Shown here in pieces: positions 37,787 through 39,607 of a DNA stretch of 39,607 nt. The notes under the pieces are model-generated. The model was given only the letters and a program-made list of their open reading frames with translations, had not been told where the DNA came from and searched no databases. Source of the DNA: CAYLHS01 sp964383535 (lineage in GTDB: Bacteria; Actinomycetota; Acidimicrobiia; Spongiisociales; UBA4744); the NCBI GenBank assembly GCA_964383535.1, contig CAYLHS010000008.1, forward strand, positions 1-39,607, read 5' to 3'. The position numbers and the translations under genes are program-made. Numbering within the stretch: position 1 is the first letter of the stretch; the number at the start of each line of letters is the position of its first letter.

Positions 37787-39035
37787 GCGGGCAGTGCTGG
37801 CGGCGGTGGTGACGGACGGCGATGTCTCGCTGGACGAGCTGGCGAGGCTGGCCGACACGGCAGGAGCGGAGGTGGTCGGTACGGTCGTGCAGCGACGCGA
37901 CCGGCTCGATTCCGCGACACTTGCGGGATCCGGCAAGCTCCAGGAGATCCGCCGGCTGATCGAGGAGCAGGAGGCCGACGTGGTGATCTTCGATCAGGAG
38001 ATCACCCCAGCACAGGAACGCAATCTGAGCGCAGCGCTGGACGTGCGCGTCCTGGACAGGACCGCGCTGATTCTCGACATCTTCGCGCTTCACGCGGAGA
38101 GCAGCGAGGGGCGACTGCAAGTCGAACTTGCCCAGCTCAAGTATCTGCTGCCTCGCCTGCGGGGAAGAGGGGTGGAGATGTCGAGGCTGGGCGGCGGGAT
38201 CGGCACCCGAGGTCCCGGAGAGACCCAGCTCGAGACGGACCGTCGGCGGATTCTTCGAAGGGTGTCGAAACTCCGGGAGCAGCTGGACGAGGTCGAGCGA
38301 ACCCGGCTGGTCAAGCGAAGCGGGCGTTCGAAGGTGCCGGCCGTATCGCTCGTGGGGTACACCAATGCCGGCAAGTCCAGCCTGTTGAATGCACTGACAG
38401 GTTCATCTGTGCTCGTGCAGGACCAGCTGTTCGCAACATTGGATCCGTCGACGCGGCGATGCGTTCTGCCAGGGGGCCGAGAGTTGCTGATCACCGACAC
38501 GGTCGGGTTCGTTCGGCGTCTCCCTCATCAGCTGATCGATGCGTTCCACTCGACACTCGAGCTGGTCGCCGAGTCGGACGTCCTGGTGCATCTCGTCGAC
38601 ATGACGGACGACGACATGGAGGCGCACGTCGACGCGGTACGAACGGTCCTGATCGAGATCGGGGCCGGAGACATCCCCGAGGTGCTGGTTGGGACGAAGC
38701 TCGATCTCGGCAGGGGGCGCTTCGGGAGCCTCTATCCGGAGGCGCCGATGGTGTCGGCGGTCACAGGGGACGGCGTCGAGGATCTCGCCGAGCGGATCTG
38801 GGAGGCGGTATCCGCCGGTTTCGAAGTCGTGGAGGTGCTGCTGCCGTTCGGGGCCGAGGTCGAGCGTCTTCACCGTCTTACCGACGTGTTGGAGGAGGAG
38901 TACCGGCAGGATGGTGTTCTGTTGCGTGTCCGGGCACCTCACGCGGAGGCGCAACGCCTCGCCTCCTATGTCGTGTCGCTCAGATCGCCCGAAGGACCGC
39001 AACCACCTTCCCGAGGATCTGTACCCCGTCGGTGA
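37779..39035 (+). CDS. hflX: Ribosome-associated GTPase HflX
   Basis: The 418-residue GTPase binds 50S or 70S ribosomes and splits stalled ones. It has the N-terminal HflX domain (DSATLAGSGKLQEI, VVIFDQEITPAQERNL, VLDRTALILDIFALHA), the glycine-rich LGGGIGTRGPGETQLE segment, and the G domain: G1 GYTNAGKS (193-200), G3 DTVGF, G4 TKLD. ATG 37779 overlaps the dapF stop by 8 nt. The last 19 codons (after about residue 399, rich in Pro, Ser, Arg) are encoded antisense to the end of lexA: the two genes overlap by 56 nt, tail to tail. Confidence 0.94.
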   Translation: MAERAVLAAVVTDGDVSLDELARLADTAGAEVVGTVVQRRDRLDSATLAGSGKLQEIRRLIEEQEADVVIFDQEITPAQERNLSAALDVRVLDRTALILDIFALHAESSEGRLQVELAQLKYLLPRLRGRGVEMSRLGGGIGTRGPGETQLETDRRRILRRVSKLREQLDEVERTRLVKRSGRSKVPAVSLVGYTNAGKSSLLNALTGSSVLVQDQLFATLDPSTRRCVLPGGRELLITDTVGFVRRLPHQLIDAFHSTLELVAESDVLVHLVDMTDDDMEAHVDAVRTVLIEIGAGDIPEVLVGTKLDLGRGRFGSLYPEAPMVSAVTGDGVEDLAERIWEAVSAGFEVVEVLLPFGAEVERLHRLTDVLEEEYRQDGVLLRVRAPHAEAQRLASYVVSLRSPEGPQPPSRGSVPRR

Positions 39036-39597
39036 AGACCATCTCGTCATACGCCGGGTTCTCGGGGATGAGCACGATGGTGCCGTTCCGGCGGGCGAAT
39101 CGCTTGACGGTTGCTTCCTCACCGTCGACGAGTGCGGCGACGATCTGGCCGGTCTCGGCGATGTTCTGGCTGCGAACGACGACGTAGTCCCCGTCGAGGA
39201 TGCCCGCGTCGATCATGGAGTCTCCCCGCACTCTGAGGAGGAAGACCGGCCCCTGGCCCGTGAACTCGGTCGGCAGGGTCAGGACTTCTTCGATCTGCTC
39301 TTCGGCGAGCATCGGTACACCGGCCGCGATGTGACCGACGAGCGGCACGTCGCGCGTTGCCGATCGATGGAGCCGCCGGGTATCCGACTCGACCACCTCG
39401 ATTGCCCGCGGCTTGGACGGGTCACGCCGGAGATGGCCCGTACGCACGAGCGAGGACAAGTGGCTGTGCACGGTTGAAGGGGAGCGGAGACCGAGCGCAT
39501 CGCCGATCTCACGCACCGAGGGCGGGTACCCCCTGTCGGCGACGGTGTCCCTGATGTAGTCGAGTATCTCCCGTTGCCGGCCGGTCAGGTCCTCCAT
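38980..39597 (-). CDS. lexA: SOS transcriptional repressor LexA
   Basis: The 205-residue repressor has a winged-helix domain (1-65: REILDYIRDTVADRGYPPSV, then a recognition helix in SPSTVHSHLSSL), the self-cleavage site Ala92-Gly93 (HIAAGVPM), and the Ser127/Lys165 dyad (GDSM, EATVKRF). It represses SOS genes until RecA filaments cause cleavage. ATG 39597 has GGAGGAG close upstream; only 10 nt of its upstream region are in the window, so its own SOS box cannot be seen. The 3' end overlaps hflX by 56 nt. recA, 6 kb away, carries a perfect LexA site. Confidence 0.97.
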   Translation of the reverse strand: MEDLTGRQREILDYIRDTVADRGYPPSVREIGDALGLRSPSTVHSHLSSLVRTGHLRRDPSKPRAIEVVESDTRRLHRSATRDVPLVGHIAAGVPMLAEEQIEEVLTLPTEFTGQGPVFLLRVRGDSMIDAGILDGDYVVVRSQNIAETGQIVAALVDGEEATVKRFARRNGTIVLIPENPAYDEMVFTDGVQILGKVVAVLRAI

Positions 39598-39607
39598 GTG
39601 CTCCTCC

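Noticed and set aside
1..39607. tRNA, rRNA, insertion sequence or prophage genes
   Set aside because: No tRNA-like cloverleaf, rRNA segment, transposase or integrase was recognised by eye; short tRNAs could still be missed without a covariance search.

Overview
The window is 39.6 kb of compact, GC-rich bacterial chromosome, most likely from an uncultured actinobacterium of the Acidimicrobiia type. The gene order M16 peptidase-dapB-dapA-rnj-ftsK-(rimO)-cinA-recA-miaB-miaA-dapF-hflX with lexA on the opposite strand is the backbone known from Mycobacterium and other Actinobacteria. An RNase Y gene, a secreted protein ending in S-layer homology repeats, no visible recX and many apparently leaderless genes point away from Actinomycetia. 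A run of exactly 100 N at 2744-2843 marks a scaffold join, so this is probably a metagenome or draft assembly. The lineage is an inference; no rRNA, tRNA, mobile element or CRISPR array was found.

Layout. 1-9.5 kb is accessory: a DsrE-like end fragment, a universal stress protein, a flavin reductase and SDR pair, a secreted protein cut by the gap, a DUF4032 kinase-like protein, a DUF971 protein, a lipoprotein cytochrome c, an HD-GYP phosphodiesterase, a PD-(D/E)XK-like protein, a three-gene operon (TIGR03084-like, BtpA, crotonase) and a LOG-family protein. 9.5-13.3 kb on the minus strand is a rhomboid protease - VWA protein - CobS-like AAA ATPase operon. 13.3-21.7 kb is M16-dapB, then cyclophilin and thioredoxin-TPR on the other strand, then dapA-rnj and ftsK. 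21.7-28.9 kb holds an M23/SLH secreted protein, a fatty acyl-CoA ligase, a 2-oxoacid dehydrogenase E1alpha-E1beta-E2 operon and an SDR. 28.9-39.6 kb is rimO-cinA-thpR-recA, a structured spacer, then rny-miaB-miaA-dapF-hflX meeting lexA head-on.

Together the core genes serve lysine/diaminopimelate synthesis (dapA, dapB, dapF), RNA decay (rnj, rny), tRNA and ribosome modification (miaA, miaB, rimO, hflX), chromosome segregation (ftsK) and the SOS response (recA, lexA, with a perfect SOS box upstream of recA). Genes inside operons are coupled by NTGA or 1-nt overlaps. Many operon-first genes lack a Shine-Dalgarno sequence and instead carry TANNNT 6-10 nt before the start codon, which suggests leaderless transcription.

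The observations most worth following are: (i) a CobS/CobT-like ATPase-VWA pair in which both magnesium-coordinating positions of the ATPase are replaced and the VWA partner carries an N-terminal HExxH; (ii) a nested, 11-bp-closed, multi-stem RNA candidate between recA and rny; (iii) miaA starting at CTG in a CTGA overlap; (iv) degenerate 7-nt tandem repeats running into the promoter of the E1alpha gene; (v) a perfect palindrome at the dapA promoter. No spacer without a gene exceeds 300 bases; the longest is the 207-nt recA-rny spacer, described under its own entries.
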